DNA from: Omphiscola glabra
Taxonomy: Eukaryota; Mollusca; Gastropoda; Lymnaeidae
Assembly: GCA_964017045.1 (NCBI GenBank)
Contig: OZ024796.1
Coordinates: 19,987,510-20,051,509, forward strand
Reading direction: 5' to 3'
DNA: 64,000 bases
Part shown: positions 26,345 to 38,985 of the stretch, in pieces
How positions within the stretch are numbered: the first letter of the stretch is position 1
Layout: each line of letters starts with the position of its first letter
Translations under genes and position numbers: made by a program
The notes under the pieces: generated by a model
The model's input: the letters and a program-made list of their open reading frames with translations, nothing else
What the model was told of the DNA's origin: nothing
Database searches by the model: none

Positions 26345-26890
26345 GGAAAATCTGCAGTTGGAAATAAAACGACAGAACCATGGTAGGGATCATGATTACA
26401 TTTTGCCGTTAATTGATATGAGGCATGGGGTGGACAGTGGCAACCTCGTGCCGATGATTCTATTTACACAGAAATTTTAACTGAGGAAACTGTTCTAGGC
26501 AACCGTTTCGCCCCAGCTGCTTCGTAAATTAGTTGCGAGGTAGAAACCAACTGTAGAAATCCCTATTAGAGGGCGTCTGACGCTTCCCCGAGATGGGAGG
26601 GAGGATTTTAGGAGGTAAATATGCCACCCCGACTCCTGGGAAAATCGACTGCTGACGCTGTGAGAGCAGCTTCACCGGCCGACCGGATTTCCTTGGGCTG
26701 GGATGGCATCTGTTGGTAACCGATCGAGTGGGTGCTGGTGGGGGCTGTCCTGGCAAAGAGTGATCTCCAACGGCCGTTTCGTGGCCCGATACTCGGGCTT
26801 GGGGTGGTGGGGTGTGCTTTGAGGATGGCATAAAGAGTTTGGTACTAGCTCGACGACCCTCTGATTCCATTTCCTAATGTACAATCTCGA
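26345..26890 (+). repeat. GC-rich dispersed repeat, copy B
   Basis: It lies about 200 bp after copy A in the same orientation and is closer to copy C at 62330. Shared blocks with C include CCTATTAGAGGGCGTCTGA, GACTCCTGGGAAAATCGACT, AGAGCAGCTTCACCGGCCGA and the CCATTTCCTAATGTA end. Differences are spread along the length, so the copies are old. Confidence 0.8.
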
Positions 26891-27451
26891 TCTGTCTCTT
26901 GATTTTAAAGACTTTCTGTGGCAAAGTATCCTCTTTATTATATTATTTAGTAGACTAAGTAGGCTTTGGTCAAAAACTCTAAGTTGACGAAGCAGACGTC
27001 ATACCACAGGCATAGTGGGCCATACTGAACATACGGTTTTGTTTGCCTCTGTTTTTTCTTTGTATGTGGCAAACATTTCAATAAATGCATTAAAGTTATT
27101 TGGTGTTCTTATAAAAATAAATTACAATAACCGAACATGTTTAGTCAAAGGCAATCCTAGTTTCATTCTAATTATTTTTTTAGCGAATCTCCGTGATCTA
27201 CTGGTACCTGGAATGTGATTTCGTTTACCTGGTTGGTGGGTGAGCCTGGCCCGCCCTCTTTATCCACCTATAACCTTGTAAGATTTACGTCACTTCCGTC
27301 GACCTGCCATTTTATGTGAGGCTCTCACAGCTTCCTCTTTAAATCAAATCGGATGACAATTAAAACAACTTTTAGGCCTAATACACGACGAACTAGAGTG
27401 CCACCAGAAACTTTTAATAGGGTTAGGTAATATTTAAACACATTAACAACA
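26891..27451 (+). promoter_or_regulatory. Likely GIPC promoter and 5' leader
   Basis: The stretch just before the GIPC start has no coding frame of note, a mild rise in CpG near 27240-27310, and a possible acceptor TCTCACAG at 27322-27331. The transcription start cannot be placed from sequence alone. Confidence 0.35.
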
Positions 27452-30400
27452 ATGCCTCGGTTCTTCGGTGGCAAAAAGAACCAAAGTAAAAACGAGACCA
27501 TCACAAATGATACAAGTAATCAGAATGTGAACGATTCGCCCCACCCTAACGATTCAACAGGCAACGAAGCCAATGGTGGAGGATCGAAGGGTGGACGACC
27601 AAATTCAGAAAATATTCCTGCAGCCCAAGTACCTCGGCCAAAACTTGTGTTTCACTGTCAGCAAGCACATGGAAGTCCAACGGGAATTATATCAGGTTTT
27701 ACAAATGTCAAGGAACTGTATCAGAAAATAGCGGATTGTTATGACATTCCAGTGTCAGAGGTGAGCCTTTGTGCATGTTTCTCTGACTAAAAATCACAAA
27801 TGTAATAGAAGTGAATTGATGTGAAATTTGTACATATATTCTTCTGTTGTCCATTTCTAGGTCACAATACCAGGACACCGTTACTAGTACAAGTTACATT
27901 CATTAATCATTATGAATTCAATCTTTACACCTAGAGATTGGACAATATAGTCTATAGATTTGATATCACTGTTTCGTTTAAGTACTGTGACATCGCAGTG
28001 GCCACATTGGTGATTAAAATTAAATATATTTATTAATGATGAAATAATTACTGGATTGGGTCCATTGATGAAAAATATTGCAGCCAATTTTAAATTAAAA
28101 AAAAAAGTATTTTAATATTACCATATTCATTCTGACGATTTAAAAAAAAAAATCATGTAATGATCATGAAATTCTTTTAGTAGGTTAACTTTACTTTAAT
28201 ACATAATTTCCTTTCCAGATTTTATTTTGCACCCTCAACACACACAAGATAGACATGACTCGACTTTTGGGTGGCCAGATAGGTTTGGAAGATTTCATTT
28301 TTGCTCATGTCAAAGGTCAACCCAAGGAAGTGGAAGTAACGAAATCAGAAGATGCTCTTGGCCTAACTATAACAGACAATGGGGCAGGTTATGCTTTTAT
28401 CAAACGCATCAAGGAAGGGAGCATAATGGATAAAGCAGCTTTTATAGCTGTTGGAGATCATATTGAAAAAATTAATGGAGAAAGTTTAGTTGGGTGTCGG
28501 CATTTTGAAGTTGCCAAAAAGCTTAAAGAAATTCCTAAAGGGTCAACATTTACACTGCGGACAGTAGAGCCATTAAAATCAGGTTTTTGTAAGTATTAAT
28601 TTAATTTAAATATTACTCAAATAGCCAAAAACAAAAATATTTACTCTCGACTATTTATTTTATCTAAATTGATTAGTATATAAATATTTTTATTTAAAAT
28701 TAAAAAGTAAATGCTGACGAATTTATTTGAATCTGGATTTAAAGAAAAAGACTTTACCTGTAGTTTATAATATAATTATGATTTTTATTTAAAATAATTT
28801 TGATATTGATGGTAATGAACACTCTAATAGCTGAATAAAATCTAGCCCAATATGAAGCATAATACTTAATGGGAAAAAAATGTATGATGTATGTCACTAA
28901 GAAACATATTTTAAAATTCCCGTTTGAATTTTTTTTTTATTAAGTTAAAGGTGCATATTTTTTATTTAGAATTTCATGTATGACCTTTTAGAAAATACAA
29001 ACATATAGTCAAAGCTATGATACTTTTATAGTTGAATAATTGTCATAGTCCTTAAACTACTACTAAAAAAGCCTGAGGCTTATTTTACATACTGTCACTA
29101 GTAGGAGTATATTTTCTTTAAGTTTAACTAAGTTGTATGCTCCTCCCCTACCAGACTTTTGTCAGCCACCCAAGTATTGTCACTAATTAAAATTTACATG
29201 TCATTACACTTTCTACTTTTCAAATGATTTTTCTCATCACAATATTTCTAAAATAATCACCCAATAAAATAATTTTCATTGTAAATGTTGCTTGAATTTT
29301 TGTCTCTCTTTTTTTAAAATCTACAGCAAATATTGGTCCTGCTGCAGGTAAAAAGGGTAGTGGAAATCTAGGCTCTGGTAAACAGACCTTGAGGTTAAGA
29401 TCTACTGGCCCAGCAACTGTAGAAATAGTGAGTACCTTTTGTCTTCAAACTCTGTGCCATAAATTTTTTGTCGCTCTGATATATTTGCAGTAATAGCAAT
29501 CAACAGTTGCAGTCAAACATGAAGATACATAATAATAATAATAAAGTTCATTTGAAAAATCATGCTTCATCCCCAAAGGCTTGAAGCGCGGTACAACAAC
29601 AAAGGTGTTTGCGAAATAGATAAGTTTTTAAATTCTTAGGTTTGTTTTAAAAGTTTTTTAAAAAATATGAAATTTTCAAGAAAACAAAGCTAACAACACA
29701 TAGGTAAAAAAAATAATAAAGCTCACAGATTTCCATAGACATTTTACCATTACTTTAAAAATAAAGCAATCACCAAAGTGTTCAAATTTGTTTTTATTGA
29801 TAAGGAAGTAAATGAAAATTAAAGTGTCCAGTTTTTAAAAAAATCTTTCATGGATGAACTACACATATACCCCATTTCCACCCCCCCCCTACCGGGGATT
29901 TTGAGCTGAAACACACACATACATTTTACATATTCTCTACTACTCTTTTCTGCACAATTGATCCAAGAATTCTCACATTCTTAATGAAATTTGTGGCAAA
30001 GAAAGTGGATGAACAGATAATTAGTAATATTCCGAAAATAACAAAATACGTGCAAAGCTCTAAAATGTTATCATACAATTTTTTATTTATCTGTTTTGTT
30101 CATCTGTGATGAAGTGTTTACATATTGATGCATCACACTTACATTTTCTCTCTGAACTGTGACAACATCAACAGCTTGAAATGTCATATCCAACAGGGCT
30201 GAGCAGGATACGGTTTTATGTCTGGGTACTGGGACTGTGTACTTTGAGACTACCCTGCGGGTCTTATTCCAAGAACCAGTAATACCATTCTGAAATTATC
30301 TATTGAAAGCAAGAGAGGTGTTCCATCCAATCAAGAAAAATGAAAATTGCATTTATAAAACCTGTAGCGATCATTTATGCATCAAAGTTGAAGGCTTAGA

Positions 30401-32599
30401 AGAAATATGAATATATTCTGGTTCAGTTTCATTGACCAGGACTGGTTATTTTCTGCATTTGAAATACTCTGCATATCCAGGTATCATGGTCAGCACCCTG
30501 CTCAATACTAGTAACCATGTCATATAGTTTAGTTTTTTGGTTATATCTCCACCAGTTAAGATTGTTTACAATAATTTATTTGAACAAATTACTTTAGTGT
30601 TCCTTTCAAAGGCTTGTGAATAATGGGAAATTAGTAAAACACAGTAAGGTTACCGTGAACATTACTGTGTTTTACTAATTTCCTATTGTGCTAACCTGAT
30701 TGCAGTCTCCCCCATTATTACCTTTTTTGTGAATAATGACTTGAATAAATCATAATTTTGTGTATCAGGTCCACACTGTCTTAGGGGTAACTACACTATT
30801 GTAATGTATAGTATATAAATACCAGTGTAGGGCCTTTAAAGTAGCTGTTGACAGTATCAATTTCTTGTGAGACTAACTAATTTATATAAGATTCTGCCTT
30901 TTTGTAGTAAAATGTTGTGGGTTACCAGAAATTTGTTAGAAAGAAAATTGTTCAAAGGCCAATTAAAATTAACTTTGAAGATTAGGGTCATTGTTTCATA
31001 TTGGCAATTAGAGGTCATTTCCTTGATACTGGTGAAAAAGTTGGTCTCTTTTACTTTTGTATTTAAAGGATTAAATTAATTAATATTTTACTCCCTGTGC
31101 ACAGTTTTTAGCCTTCAGTTATAATTCTAACTCTAACTTTAGTAAACAGTAGTGGTACAAACTAGTTAAGAATTTTTAACATCTGCATTAGCGTTAACAA
31201 TAATTCTGGATTTTTTGTTATGGATTAATCTAATTGAAGTTTTCATAGAGTCATTTAAAATTGGTATATTTAATACACCCTTATGTAATGAAACTACCAA
31301 CACTTTAAATAATGTTCTATTTTCAGCCTGATGATGTTGTCAATGTTGCTACAGACAAAATCAACAATTTGTTGGAGTCATTTATGGGAATCAATGACAC
31401 AGAATTAGGTAAGCTTCAAATCCATTGATTGCATTTTTTAAATACAAAATTTGATCTTTTTTTTTCATGATTTAGTTAAAAGGTGCCTTTAGTTTTATTG
31501 CTCATTGGGTCTATGGAGAAATAGAACACAAAAGTATACCTTTGAAAGTACTGGTAGCAAATATTTAATCAGTTTTAAGATTTGGCTCGTTTGTTGAACA
31601 ATATGGAACAAAGGACTGAAAACCTGTATACAAAGAAAAAATATACCAAAGCTAGTGATATTAACAATATTCAATTTATTTATACAATTAAATTATATAA
31701 AGATTACAATATGAAATAGACCGGAATAAAAACTATATTAACTTAAAGTACAGCAAGTGAAGAAGTATAATGCTCGCAAGATACAAATATACACACACAC
31801 AAAGAGTACAATTTCATAAGTCTCCTATATTATGTCTATGAATATTAGCAAAAATCTCCCCGGGTGGGAAAAAAATGCCTGCTTAAATATAAGGAGTTAA
31901 TTAGAATCCTGTGCAAAAGAAATTATAGAAATTGTATCTCTCTATAGCATTCTTTAGAACAAAGAAAACGTAAAAAAAACCTTTCCCAATTAAGGGAGGG
32001 ATGGGTAAAAGGATTGGCACCACACATTTAATCGGTGACATCCGTTTTAAACAAAAAAGGGAAGGGAAAGTACAGTTGAATACCATGGCATTTGAATAAA
32101 AACTAGGTCAACATACAGGCTTTAATGGAGTCAATTATAGTTTTTATCCTAGACCTAACCACATAAATTCTTTCATAGGCAAATTAGAGTCTGTTAATTA
32201 GATCATGATATATTTTTTTTGCATGCTGAGATACGTTAAAGATTTTGTAAATGTGTAAGCTTTCTTCAATAACACAAGCTTTATTGCACGCATTCCATAA
32301 TTCCTGAGGGGACTTTTGAGCTAGTTATTACAAAATGTTTTGTTCTTTACTATTATAATAAGCTTTACTGTACATTGCAAGCAATATAATTTGAATGCTT
32401 TGCATTTTCAGCCCAAACAATATGGGAAATAGGAAGAAAAGCCAACAATCCAAGTGACTTTGCCATTGGAGTGGATGATTCAGATCTTGGCATGTTTGGA
32501 TTTACAGATGATTTTGTTTTTGATCTATGGGGAGCAATTTCAGATGCAAAGAGTGGGCGATTAAATCAGGTTGCGGCAGATTTCAACGAGCAGTTTTAA
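27452..32599 (+). CDS. GIPC1: GIPC-family PDZ adaptor protein, complete
   Basis: GIPC proteins link membrane receptors with PDZ-binding tails to myosin VI during endocytic traffic in the cytoplasm. Five exons keep one frame: 27452-27760, 28219-28588, 29327-29427, 31327-31408, 32412-32599; 1050 nt give 349 residues, close to the usual ~333. The start ATG follows ACAACA and opens MPRFFGGKK. Residues about 1-65 are a variable Asn/Ser/Gly-rich leader; the GH1-like segment with the [18 protein letters not shown] signature follows; the PDZ domain spans about 139-222 with the carboxylate loop ALGLTI at 149-154; the GH2 myosin-binding segment is at about 265-345 with [13 protein letters not shown] and [16 protein letters not shown] text. 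All expected parts are present. The vertebrate paralogues GIPC1-3 are not separable here, so the symbol means the family. SPO11 runs toward it from the right. Confidence 0.96.
29520..29600 (-). repeat. Retroposon 3' end with (AAT)n tail
   Basis: Read on the minus strand, GTACCGCGCTTCAAGCC leads into a (TTA)n run at 29532-29544 (plus-strand AATAATAATAATAA). A 'cg-cttcaagcct' block next to a trinucleotide tail is a common retroposon end. No full element was found. Confidence 0.4.
30626..30683. repeat. Perfect 22-bp hairpin in a GIPC intron
   Basis: Arms at 30626-30647 and 30662-30683 are exact inverted copies starting GGAAATTAGTAAAACAC, with a 14-base loop. The outer flanks remain partly complementary. 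It could be a tiny foldback element. Confidence 0.85.
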
Positions 32600-33474
32600 T
32601 ATTGGTACCTTTTCTTTAAACCTATTCATTTAGTGTACACTCACTGTAAAAAAAAAAATGTCCCACCAATTGTAACATTTTCCTGCATCATCAACATTAA
32701 GCAAATGTGCATTGTTTGTATGGAAACCTTACCGATCTAAGATTTCTTTTAGTTGATGAAAATAATGTAAAACTATAGGTTTTTAAGACACTGTTCATTG
32801 TGGAAGAACATTAATAGAAAGTGGGTTTCAAGTTTTGAATCATTGCCACATTACAGTTTTATACCATGTGTAGATAGAGAAATATGCCCGTGTCTTTGCT
32901 TCATGTGTATTTTCATTGAACAGTTCTAATTTTCGAAGTTTTCTTTTGATCTTTTCAACATACTAAAAGTATATATTTATATTAAATATTTATAATAGAA
33001 TGTAAACTATTTTCAAATGAGAATTAGGATGATGTTAATTAACATAAAGTATATACATAATTGATCTCCAAAATGTTTGACCAAGATGGTTTATAGCCAA
33101 ATTTCCCGTTTTAAATATTTTTTACTCCACTTGTAATCACTTAAAATGGAGTAACACAAGGGCTCTCAAACTTTGCCTGTGATGTAAAAAATCGTTTTGG
33201 TTGTACTGTTTCAAGATATTTACAAAGGTTGTGAAAATGCTGTAAGTGTTGCTATATTAATACATTCCCTTCTATTTATAACTTTGTATATGTTTGATGG
33301 CCTTATATTCTCTGTTATCATTTTGCTCACCTCACCCAATAGACAAGAGTGGTTGACATTTAGGGCAGTGCCTTTTATATGACCTGGTCATTGTGAAGAA
33401 ATGGGAACATTTAGTGACAATGAACTGACTCCTTAGTGAACCAAGAAAAAAAAAAGTTCAATATCATCATTATG
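32600..33474 (+). other. GIPC 3' untranslated region, at least in part
   Basis: AT-rich sequence downstream of the GIPC stop, without open frames of note. The next gene-free unique sequence continues at 38986, so the Mutator-like element appears to have split one AT-rich downstream region. How far the transcript runs is not visible. Confidence 0.45.
33465..33474. repeat. Target-site duplication, left of Mutator-like element
   Basis: CATCATTATG here is repeated exactly at 38976-38985 on the other side of the element. Nine to ten bases is the usual range for Mutator-like elements. Confidence 0.85.
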
Positions 33475-33686
33475 GTTCCGTGAAAAACGCGCACATGACA
33501 AACGCGCACACGATAAACGCGCACAGAAAATTCCGCAAAGACATAGCTGCGCACAGGAAAACTGCGCACACCGACAGTTGCGCACACAGAAAACAGCGCA
33601 CACCGACAAATGCGGACACCGAAAATTCCGCACACGGACAGTTGCGAACGTTGACTATAGCGAACACATACATTTGCGCACAATTG
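33475..33686. repeat. Left inverted repeat of the Mutator-like element
   Basis: About 13 motifs of the form GCGCACA, GCGGACA or GCGAACA follow each other every 14-18 bases. From 33488 to 33686 it appears identical to the reverse complement of 38763-38961. Overlapping open frames across it are products of the repeat, not genes. Confidence 0.92.
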
Positions 33687-34293
33687 TAATCGTACAATGT
33701 AATTATAATTTCATTAAAGAGTTTAAAAGGTTGTAGTTGGTTATCAGCTTAAAAGTCGGCAATTATAAGGATAATAACTTATTAAATAAGTGGCTAGGAT
33801 TAGAAATAATTATTAAAGAATCATTTTAAAGACGAATTATTAAAAAAATAATTGGGTCATCTCATTTACTTTACGATTTTTAAAACTATACACAAATACA
33901 ATAATATTAGTAATTATATGGGTAACAATAGATTTATTGCAGCAAAAGTTAAATTTCTATGTGGCAAAGATGACTTATTTTTATTAATATTTTATTGACA
34001 GTAATTCTCCTTTAAAAGATATTTAAATACCGGGTATTAAAAATATTACTGATGTAAGTATAAGTTATTATGAGTATAAGGCGAGTCAAGAGTCTGATAA
34101 CGGTATGGAAAATATTACTTTTAAATTAAAATTATTAAATTATAGTCACAATAGGCAAAATGACGCCTGTAGGCAATGAACGTTTGTTTATATTATCCAT
34201 TCCATTAACACTTTGTACGTAGGCCTGGCCTATATAGTACAACTATATCATCGTAATGAATATTAAAATTACCGGGTATAATTTAAAATAATC

Positions 34294-34478
34294 GGTAAAT
34301 GTTGAGAGATATCACCGCGTTTTTTTTACCATAGCTGCCAACTTGATTGCAGTGAACCGTAAAATTAAGAATCAAATGTTTAAAAATAATGTAAAAATTT
34401 CCTAAATGTATCCCTAAACCTAACCTGAACCCAAATGTATCCTTAACGAAGTCACGATGATATCTCTCAACATTAGCC
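34294..34478. mobile_element. TTTAGGG-core element, copy 1
   Basis: Its ends are GGTAAATGTTGAGAGATATC and, inverted, GGCTAATGTTGAGAGATATC. Flanks AAATAATC (34286-34293) and AAATAGTC (34479-34486) match at 7 of 8. The core holds TACCATAGCTGCCAACTTG, then CCCTAAACCTAACCTGAACC. It sits inside the Mutator-like element. No protein is encoded, so it must depend on another element's transposase. Confidence 0.85.
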
Positions 34479-35870
34479 AAATAGTCGTCTTAGTTAACTA
34501 CGCCTATTTTAGTTTTATTAATGATAATTATAGTTTTATAGTTTAAAAGAATAATCTTCCTACTCCTAACTAAGCCTAATTGGGTTTCATTATTATTATC
34601 GTTTAAAATAACGGCCTTAGCCTTAAGTTGTAGCTTATAAAATGCTCTATACTTAGAGTCTATGCAGATAATACGAATATCAAATACTCCCTATATTAAT
34701 TTAAAAAATAATATTAGCCTATTACTACTATGATTTACATTTAGTAAACTCAAATTGTTTTTCAGTGAAATGTATTTAGTCCTACTATTAAGTTAATTAA
34801 GTAGCCTACTGTTTTTATTATTGTAAATTTGTTGGTTACTGTCTCAGTGCTGCTGAGTGCTAAATTAAATTAGTTGTTTTTTTTACTAAGTCTTTTAACA
34901 TAATCTATGGTACTATGGTTATGAATAATATAATTATGATGTGAGTGTAAAAAATGGAAGGTTACTTCCACCATATAGAGTTAAGATAGCTTCCTGGTCT
35001 TAAACAAGAGGATTGATTGACATTTCTAATCCCAATATCAAAGGACTTATTCACACTTTACAATGGATTAGATTGAATATATTTTTCTTACACAAATAAA
35101 TTAAAATACAGGAAAATGGACCCAATGAACATCAAGTTTTTAACAAATGGTAGGTTACCTACTAGGTACTAATTTTATAAAATTGTGGTCTTGAAAATCA
35201 ATATATAAAGGGGAAAAAACTTATTAGCATTATTTTCCTCAAGATTTCCAATGACCAGGACATAATCTACAGTAGGTATCACACCTCCGACTTGATTACA
35301 TTTTATCTTTTATTTAAAGAAAAAGTATTTTTTTTTTGTCTACTAAATTTCAATTGTAGCACAAAGTCCTTAATATGCATTTTATATTTGATAATTTGTT
35401 GCATGTTTTCCTTTGAAAGAAAAAACAAAAACAATTCATAATTATTCACAATTGTTTTATATTTTTAATTATTAAGGGTTCACATTTTAATTAATGTCTT
35501 GGCCTTGTCTAAATTAATTGTAATTAAAATTTTTTTTACTGTGTCTTAATCTTGTATACCGGTACTGGTATGTGCTAGAAAATTATCAATTTAATTGCAT
35601 GTACCGGTATCACAATATATTATAATTGAAAGAAACAACATGCTTTGTTATGGTTGCAGCAATACTTTTTTTTTTATAATAAATAGTATTTTCTCTATTT
35701 TATTATTATTAATATTATCATACAAAGTTACCTCCAAGTAGTTTTGCATAATAAAATTAAATCTAGAAACACAATTTTAACACAACAATTATTGTTCCTA
35801 TTATACTATTGTTTTATTGATTCAAAAATTTGAACATAAAAATAATTCACATTAATTAATGATGAATTTT

Positions 35871-37221
35871 TTATTGTAAATTAGCCAGTCTCCTCAAGTA
35901 TTTTAACTTGTCATCCTCCCCATCATATCCCTGTACGGCAGTGGCAACCAACACATGCAGATCTTCATATTTTCTCCTTTTCACTTCTAGACGGCCTGAA
36001 TGTGCATTTGCCAGTGTTAGTCTCTGGCAAGCCAGATCCCTCTGCAGTCCATCAAAAAGAAACCAAATGCTGGGATGACTGCAGTGGAATAGGGAATTAA
36101 GAGCATTGTGAAATCCCTCACAGCAGTTTGTTGTTTTAGGTGAACGTTGACAAGCTGCATCATGATGATTCCATATTCTTATAGGGAATTGTGGATTTCT
36201 GCCTGCTGCTCCCTCAATGTATGTTGAAAAAAAAGTATGTAAGCACCTCGTTACAATTTTGTACATCTGGAAATGTGGCGGCAAGCTCGGTAAAAACTCT
36301 CCTCACATCATGAACTGGGACGAAGGTTAAAGCTGCAAGAGACTTCAATTTTAGTCTCATATTTATGTTTGTTTGAAACTCATTTTTTAGTCCAACACTG
36401 TTAACTTTCCTGACAAGGCTTTGACATAGATGGAAATAACAGCCTTTCACCTCCGCATTTGGGAAAGCAATTCTCACTGCATTCATGCAGGCCTTTTCAA
36501 AATCAACTAAGATCTTTTGAGGTGCTAAATTTGGGAGTAGTATCTTCATTATTTCCAACATTCTTTTATATGTTTCTAAGTTTTTTCTTTGTAATAATAC
36601 ATAAAGACATGGTGGATATGAGTTGCCCACTTTGGCATGTCACGTGTATAATTGATAAAACATGGTTGGCACTTTGTCAAAAGTGCCATCTCCATATATT
36701 GTGTCTTTATTCAATTCATTCAATAGCTCATGATCACCTAAAACTAGAATTCTGTCTGGATCATCTGCTCCTGAATCATGAATAACCAACTCTCTGTACT
36801 TCTCTGGAATTACAAAATTTGTTGTTCCTGGGTTAGGTAATTGTTTGTCTTTTCTGTGCATTAGAAGATTTCTAGCAAGGGATGTTTGTTTAGGTATATG
36901 GGCCAGTACATCATTGCTCAACTGTGACAGTACATGCCCCATTACGTTTCGAGGGGTTGCACTAACTGTTGACTTCATGGCTTGCTTCATTATAGTTCTA
37001 GAAATGTTGGCTACTGCTTTTTGTGGACATGCATCATGACAATGTTCAGTGGGTGGTCTTACTATAGTGTCATTTTTTGTCTTAATATTAGAATGACACT
37101 TTGTAGCTCGATTCTGCCGGCATCTCCAAGTAAGCACCCCATCATTATTGCGAAAATAAAGATATTCATAACCCAAGTAGGTTAAAACTTGGTTGCCACT
37201 TTGACTTCTTGAAAATTGCAT
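35871..37221 (-). pseudogene. MULE transposase with FLYWCH domain, broken
   Basis: The frame starts at 37221 (MQFSRSQ). Residues 1-60 fit a FLYWCH zinc finger (GYEYLYFRN, TWRCR, KC, EHCH). The MULE catalytic core follows: YGDGTFDK with the first Asp, LVDFEKACMNA with the second Asp, the GCYFHLCQSL zinc-like motif, and TTNCCEGFHNALNSLF with the Glu. The frame is interrupted by an in-frame TGA at 36640-36642 after FYQLYT, and by a one-base shift at an eight-A run, 36227-36234, after which the protein continues from YIEGAAG. A standard transposase of this type is longer at the C-terminus by an amount I cannot judge. It would cut and move the surrounding element; as read it cannot make a full protein. 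Confidence 0.9.
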
Positions 37222-37307
37222 TGCTGTGACTATAAAAATAAGAAAGAAAAATAAATTATTAAAACTATCTTCCTACAAATTTAAAAAACTTTCTGTCTGT
37301 AGCCATG

Positions 37308-37362
37308 ATGAAGCAAAGCCAAGTTATTACTACACTGAATGAATATCATGGCTTTGCTTCAT
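37308..37362. repeat. 14-bp inverted repeat upstream of the transposase
   Basis: ATGAAGCAAAGCCA at 37308-37321 is exactly inverted at 37349-37362, with a 27-base loop, about 90 bp upstream of the transposase start. Confidence 0.8.
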
Positions 37363-37880
37363 TATTAAATTATAATGTGATACTGATAGGGACCTCAAAT
37401 ATACTTGTAGTTTAGTTGTAACTCTTTTTTAAGTGAACTTAACTGGAGCTGAAGGGAAACCTAGGGCTAATAGTTTGCAATAATATTTTTAAAACAGTTA
37501 TAAATTAAACAAGATACATTCAGGTGTGTACTTTGATAGTAGTGTGACACTCCTTTGATTTTGATTAGGCCTGTGATTTAATTAATAACTACCAATCCTA
37601 ACTTCTACGGTACACATTTTGATAAGCCTGTATGAGTATGTAATTTTTTATATGTATAACTTTTAAGTTAGTATTAGTTATGGTATATAAAATGTACGGA
37701 TGAATGTACGCTGTAAAAAAGATTAATGAAACTTTTTAATAAATCATTAATAACTATTATTTATTGTATAGTATAGTATTTAGTTTTAGAATAGGGAGGC
37801 TAAATTCTAAATTTTATGTTAAATTTTGGCGCCAAAATATGCATCAAAATAACATGTTAACTGTTAATAGAATAATAAAG

Positions 37881-38075
37881 GGTAAATTCGAACAGATCGT
37901 ACTGTGTTTTTTTACCATGGCCGCCAACTTGATTGCAGTGACCCGTAAAATTAAGAATAAAACATTAAAATATAAAGAAATAATTTCCTAAATGTATCCC
38001 TAAACCTAACCTGAACCCTAAATCTATCCCTAAACCTAACCTAATGAAATGAGGTACAATCTATCTTAATTAGCC
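37881..38075. mobile_element. TTTAGGG-core element, copy 2
   Basis: Ends are GGTAAATTCGAACAGATCG and, inverted, GGCTAATTAAGATAGATTG. Flanks TAATAAAG (37873-37880) and GAATAAAG (38076-38083) match at 7 of 8. The core has TTTACCATGGCCGCCAACTT and two CCCTAAACCTAACC units. It has the same orientation as copy 1 and also lies in the Mutator-like element. Confidence 0.85.
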
Positions 38076-38762
38076 GAATAAAGTATTTAAATTAAAGACA
38101 AAAGGTATGATGAGTATGATGATTTGTGCAAAGAAATAGATTGAATTTAAATAATTATACTATTATATGAATTCTCCATGCCAGTGCCAGTCATGTTATT
38201 GTATTTTTTTTTATATATTTATTTATTGTTTGTTGGCAGTTACTAGTTACAACAATAAAGACATTTTTTTAAAGACTAAAAAAAAAAGGTAGTAAAGTAA
38301 GAATAAGACTAACAGTAACTTACTAACAGCTACGGTTAAAATGAAATGACAAAACAATTTATTTAAAATAAATTAAGATATTAAATTGAGTAATTAGTTT
38401 ACCAATTCATTTTAGAAAGCATTTATAAATATTACTAACCTTCCATTCTCTACAAATAATATGCAATTTACGGTACTTGATTTAGTCTTAAACTTAAGGA
38501 CTGATCACACAGGAACAATAGAATTTGAATGAGCCTGAAAGCAGTTCGAACAGTTGTTAATGTGCGCTAAAATTCGCAGTTAAAAAAATAATTCGGTATT
38601 TAAGTTTCTTTTTTTGTTTAAATTATTTTTAAATTCAATTTTTTACATACAGTATCACTGATTCGTAGACTTTTATTCTTCCCAACTTGCATTTTAGGCT
38701 GATAGGCAACTGAACTCAATCATGTTAAATCTAAAAATGGGGCTTAAAATAAAATTTCATAG

Positions 38763-38975
38763 CAATTGTGCGCAAATGTATGTGTTCGCTATAGTCAACG
38801 TTCGCAACTGTCCGTGTGCGGAATTTTCGGTGTCCGCATTTGTCGGTGTGCGCTGTTTTCTGTGTGCGCAACTGTCGGTGTGCGCAGTTTTCCTGTGCGC
38901 AGCTATGTCTTTGCGGAATTTTCTGTGCGCGTTTATCGTGTGCGCGTTTGTCATGTGCGCGTATTTCTGGTCACC
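38763..38975. repeat. Right inverted repeat of the Mutator-like element
   Basis: The inverted twin of 33475-33686; identical by eye over about 199 bases, then different in the last 14 bases at the outer tip. Confidence 0.92.
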
Positions 38976-38985
38976 CATCATTATG

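Larger units (their letters stand above)
33475..38975 (-). mobile_element. Mutator-like (MULE) DNA transposon with long iterated inverted repeats
   Basis: The 5.5-kb element is bounded by a 10-bp duplication (33465-33474, 38976-38985) and by inverted repeats at 33475-33686 and 38763-38975. Inside lies one decayed transposase on the minus strand (35871-37221) with FLYWCH and MULE features. The rest is AT-rich, and two small TTTAGGG-core elements (34294-34478 and 37881-38075) have inserted in it. It lies between the GIPC stop codon and the SPO11 3' end. The outermost 13-14 bases of the two ends differ, the inner part does not. Confidence 0.9.

Noticed and set aside
27884..28087. Minus-strand frame in a GIPC intron
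   Set aside because: Short, AT-rich, no family resemblance.
33411..33697. Cysteine/Val/Arg-rich open frames on both strands, repeated at 38722-39020
   Set aside because: They are translations of the transposon's iterated inverted repeats.
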